Made by a program: the position numbers and the translations under genes. Below the pieces are notes generated by a model, which worked only from the letters and a program-made list of their open reading frames with translations, searched no databases and was not told the DNA's origin. From NCBI RefSeq assembly GCF_034424805.1, contig NZ_JAXOUF010000001.1:682001-746000 (forward strand): DNA of 64,000 bases, read 5' to 3'. Below are positions 59,945-64,000 of this stretch, in pieces. The DNA comes from Labrys sedimenti. Its GTDB lineage: Bacteria; Pseudomonadota; Alphaproteobacteria; Rhizobiales; Labraceae. Every line of letters starts with the position of its first letter. Positions within the stretch are counted from its first letter, which is position 1.

Positions 59945-61408
59945 TCAGCTTGCTTCGGCGAGCAGTGAGAACTGCTGCTTGGCACCTTCGCCGACCACAT
60001 CGGTCAGGAAGGTCGGATAGTCGCCGGTGAAGCAATGATCGGTGAACTGCGGGCGGACAGAGTCACGCTGGTCGTAACCGCATGCCTTGTAGACGCCATC
60101 GACAGACAGGAAAGCCAGTGAGTCGGCACCCATATAGGCCCGCATGGCTTCCAGATCCATTCGCGCCGCCAGCAGGTTTTCCCTGTCGGGCGTATCGATG
60201 CCGTAATAGTCGGGATGGGTGATGGGCGGGCTGGAAATGCGGAAATGCACTTCCTTGGCCCCGGCATCGCGCATCATGCGCACGATCTTCACCGACGTGG
60301 TGCCGCGCACGATCGAATCATCGATCAGCACGACACGCTTGCCTTCGATGACCGAACGATTGGCGCTATGCTTCATGCGCACGCCCATTTCGCGGATGGC
60401 CTGGGTCGGCTGGATGAAGGTGCGTCCGACATAGTGGTTGCGGATGATGCCGAGTTCATAGGGCAGGCCCGCCGCCTGGGCATAGCCGATCGCCGCGGGA
60501 ACGCCGGAATCCGGCACCGGCACCACCACATCGGCTTCGACGCTGGCTTCGGCGGCAAGCTGGGCGCCGAAGCTCTTGCGCACGGCATAGACGCTGCGGC
60601 CGTGAACGATGGAGTCCGGACGGGCGAAGTAGATATATTCGAAGATGCAGGGCCGGGGAGGCACGCGCGGGAAGGGCTTCAGTGATTCCACGCCGTCCTT
60701 GGTGATGATGACGACCTCGCCATTCTCGATGTCGCGCACGAAGCGGGCACCGATGATGTCGAGGGCGCAGGTCTCGGAAGCAAGGATGTAGCAGCCATCG
60801 AGTTCGCCTAGCACCAGGGGGCGAATGCCGAGCGGATCGCGGGCGCCGACCAGCATGTGGTTGGTCAGGCCGACAAAGGCATAGGCCCCCTCGATCTGGA
60901 ACAGGGCATCGATGAAGCGATCGATGAACTTCTCGCGTGTCGAGCGCGCGACAAGATGCAGGATCACCTCGCTGTCCGAGGTGGCCTGGAAGATCGAGCC
61001 GCGGGCGATCAGTTCACGGCGCAGCGTCAGTCCGTTGGTGAGATTACCGTTGTGGGCAACGGCGAAACCGCCGCCCTCGAGCTCCGCGAACAAGGGCTGC
61101 ACATTACGCAGGATGGTGCCGCCCGTCGTCGAATAGCGGGTGTGCCCGATGGCCTGGGAGCCGGGCAGGCGCTCGATGACCTCGCGTTTGGAGAAGGTGT
61201 CGCCGACCAGCCCGAGCCGCCGTTCCGAATTGTAGCGCACGCCGTCGAAGGTGACGATGCCGCAGGCTTCCTGCCCGCGATGCTGCAAGGCATGGAGACC
61301 GAGGGTGGTGATCGCCGCTGCCTCGCTGTGTCCGAAGATGCCGAACACACCGCATTCCTCACGCAGGCGGTCGGCGTCGAGATCCAGATCGTCGTTGTCA
61401 CGGGCCAT
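59945..61408 (-). CDS. purF: Amidophosphoribosyltransferase
   Basis: The start at 61408 gives an 18-residue propeptide and the N-terminal nucleophile Cys19 (EECGVFGIFG). GHTRYSTTG, HNGNLTNGL and the PRPP-binding VVLIDDSIVRGTT are present. The 487-residue enzyme makes 5-phosphoribosylamine, the first committed step of purine synthesis. It lies downstream of cvpA, the usual order. Confidence 0.95.
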   Translation of the reverse strand: MARDNDDLDLDADRLREECGVFGIFGHSEAAAITTLGLHALQHRGQEACGIVTFDGVRYNSERRLGLVGDTFSKREVIERLPGSQAIGHTRYSTTGGTILRNVQPLFAELEGGGFAVAHNGNLTNGLTLRRELIARGSIFQATSDSEVILHLVARSTREKFIDRFIDALFQIEGAYAFVGLTNHMLVGARDPLGIRPLVLGELDGCYILASETCALDIIGARFVRDIENGEVVIITKDGVESLKPFPRVPPRPCIFEYIYFARPDSIVHGRSVYAVRKSFGAQLAAEASVEADVVVPVPDSGVPAAIGYAQAAGLPYELGIIRNHYVGRTFIQPTQAIREMGVRMKHSANRSVIEGKRVVLIDDSIVRGTTSVKIVRMMRDAGAKEVHFRISSPPITHPDYYGIDTPDRENLLAARMDLEAMRAYMGADSLAFLSVDGVYKACGYDQRDSVRPQFTDHCFTGDYPTFLTDVVGEGAKQQFSLLAEAS

Positions 61409-61550
61409 GGCGCTCACTTGGATTTTTTCTCCAAAAAAGGGTGAGCGGCCCGAAACCAGGTTTCGCCGCTCCGTTCGACATTGAGATAATACCACCGATC
61501 GACTTTTCCAGCATACCTGCTGGGAAGTTTACTGTGGCAATGCAATCGCA

Positions 61551-62195
61551 TCATTGTGCAGGCGCAGGCGCCGCCGGAGCCGGGGGTGCCGGCTGGGTCT
61601 GCGGAGCGGCGGGAGCGCCGGCGGCATCCGGATCCGGTTCCTGCGTATTGGTGTTGGTGTCGGCACCAGGCCCGATCACTTCATTGGCTCGCAATTGCTT
61701 GAGGATCACGTTTTCGGGATCGCTCGGCAACAGGGTAAGGATCCAGTCGCGCCCGGACACCAGAAGCTGGCGGGATTTGGCATCCTGCACCCAGGTCGGC
61801 TCCGACTTGGGCGGCACCAGATAGCTGAAGAAGATGAAGGCGACGATGGCGAGCAGAAGACCGCGAGCCGCACCGAACAGGAAACCGAAGGTCCGATCGA
61901 TCGCCCCGATCCGGCTGTCCAGGATCATGTCCGAGATACGGATCGTGATGAAGGAGGCGATCAGGAGAACGAGCAGGAAGATGCCGGCACCTGTCGCAAT
62001 ACGAGCCAGCGTATCGTTCTTGATATAGGGCGTGACCAGCGGCAGCACCCGCGAGAACAGCAACAAGGTGGCTATTGCGGCAGCGGCCCAGGCGGCAATG
62101 GCCAGAACTTCGCGGGTGAAGCCTCGTACCATTGCGAGAAGGGCCGAAATCAGCATGACGCCGATGACGATCAGATCCAGCAGCGTTACGGGCAT
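61551..62195 (-). CDS. cvpA: CvpA-family membrane protein
   Basis: The 214-residue protein has four membrane segments (LLDLIVIGVMLISALL, EVLAIAAWAAAAIATLLL, GAGIFLLVLLIASFIT and FGAARGLLLAIVAFIFFSY) and a Pro/Ala-rich tail ending PAPAQ. The first segments match CvpA, involved in colicin V production and envelope functions. Its start at 62195 is chosen because the upstream part is not hydrophobic. It precedes purF. Confidence 0.88.
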   Translation of the reverse strand: MPVTLLDLIVIGVMLISALLAMVRGFTREVLAIAAWAAAAIATLLLFSRVLPLVTPYIKNDTLARIATGAGIFLLVLLIASFITIRISDMILDSRIGAIDRTFGFLFGAARGLLLAIVAFIFFSYLVPPKSEPTWVQDAKSRQLLVSGRDWILTLLPSDPENVILKQLRANEVIGPGADTNTNTQEPDPDAAGAPAAPQTQPAPPAPAAPAPAQ

Positions 62196-62224
62196 TGGCG
62201 GTCTATCCTGATTTGGAAGCAGTG

Positions 62225-62262
62225 TTTCCCGGTAAAGCCCGCGAATGGGTTTTACCGGGAAA
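62225..62262 (-). promoter_or_regulatory. Strong hairpin in the cvpA leader
   Basis: TTTCCCGGTAAA (62225-62236) and TTTACCGGGAAA (62251-62262) are exact inverted copies; the stem can be extended by GCCC with GGGT (one G-U wobble) to 16 bp around a 6-base loop. It lies 30 bases before the cvpA start. No T-run follows on the minus strand, so an mRNA leader structure is as likely as a terminator. Confidence 0.4.
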
Positions 62263-62376
62263 TACTGCAAATACCTGCATAGGCGACGCGACAGACAAGG
62301 CCGCGCGCCTTTCTATAACGACGGTTCGACACGGCGTCACCCATTTGCTGCAGCGCAATCGGCGGAAATGCCCGCT

Positions 62377-63786
<1,410 letters not shown>

Positions 63787-63976
63787 GATGCCCTTCTAGC
63801 GGGCGGGTCGAGTCTGATCAAATCCGACAGACCGCCCCTGGCCTGTCGCCGCCCAGGCCTGCAAGTGCAATCCACAGGCCAAGAATTGAACCCACAGGCC
63901 AGGAACGACCTCCCCTTGCAGGCACATCGAGCCACAACCTATATCTTGGCAACCACGCACCACCCTGGAACAGTCC

Positions 63977-64000
63977 ATGTCGCGCCCGCTGACCGTCACC
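63977..64000 (+). CDS. Possible start of a gene running off the right edge
   Basis: ATG at 63977 opens a frame of eight codons (MSRPLTVT) to the window end, divergent from radA. The upstream TGGAACAGTCC is a poor ribosome binding site. Too little is visible to name it. Confidence 0.25.

Noticed and set aside
63796..63999. 67-residue minus-strand frame upstream of radA
   Set aside because: It has no recognisable motif; a racemase or helicase gene often found near radA is not supported here.

Overview
The window looks like chromosome of a GC-rich alphaproteobacterium of the Hyphomicrobiales (Rhizobiales) type. The evidence is the radA-cvpA-purF gene order, a perfect CtrA-type TTAA-N7-TTAAC site, a 6-phosphogluconate pathway cluster (gnd-zwf-pgl), NodT/MdtABC efflux genes and a 29-bp-arm intergenic palindrome of a kind I recall from this group. 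I cannot fix the genus from sequence alone.

Accessory part, about 1 to 14,845. Base composition is more mixed, genes are short and many products are unknown. It opens with the tail end of a FosX/glyoxalase-like gene and an Imm35/YrhB-like gene. A virion module follows (850-6866): a small protein, a beta-helix tailspike-like protein, a ribbon-helix-helix-like protein and a 1156-residue ejection-type protein with two cell-wall-active regions. Two of these cassettes are preceded by the same GTTATAAC palindrome. Next comes cargo: a possible PD-(D/E)XK-fold protein, three small exported proteins, a DUF2806 protein, a SinR-family (Cas2-like) protein, a protein with a tandem 60-residue charged repeat, an Xre repressor facing an operator array, and two proteins sharing the same leader in DNA and protein. 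The part ends at the 3' end of a tRNA-Ser(TGA) gene, a classic integration point. No integrase lies in the window.

Sugar-uptake operon, 15,182-22,153: periplasmic binding protein with a Tat signal, permease, double ATPase, second permease, short-chain dehydrogenase, then a ROK-family regulator. An 18-bp perfect operator lies between the -35 and -10 of the operon promoter, which fits control by the ROK protein.

Metabolism and envelope, 22,327-43,816: a long Orn/Lys/Arg decarboxylase-type enzyme, a SAM methyltransferase, a haloacid dehalogenase, a four-gene tripartite efflux operon (outer-membrane factor, MdtA, MdtB, MdtC), an RlpA lipoprotein, and a minus-strand run gnd-zwf-pgl-Sel1-sseA in which the first three carry glucose-6-phosphate to ribulose-5-phosphate.

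Right part, 44,030-64,000: tRNA-Lys(TTT), a PCMT-like methyltransferase, an HMA metal-binding protein behind a MerR/CueR-like promoter, a divergent PEP-carboxylase homologue, the mntR/mntH manganese pair with a perfect MntR-like palindrome at the mntH promoter, a proline/alanine-rich membrane protein under a CtrA box, panB, amn, a DUF2167 protein, a YfgM-like protein with der, a macro-domain protein, a short-chain dehydrogenase, and purF-cvpA-radA.

I see no CRISPR array, insertion sequence, transposase or rRNA. The most interesting material is in the accessory segment (repeated phage promoter palindrome, shared leader cassette, tandem-repeat protein) and in several clean regulatory sites. I did not find a multi-gene system that I can confidently call new.
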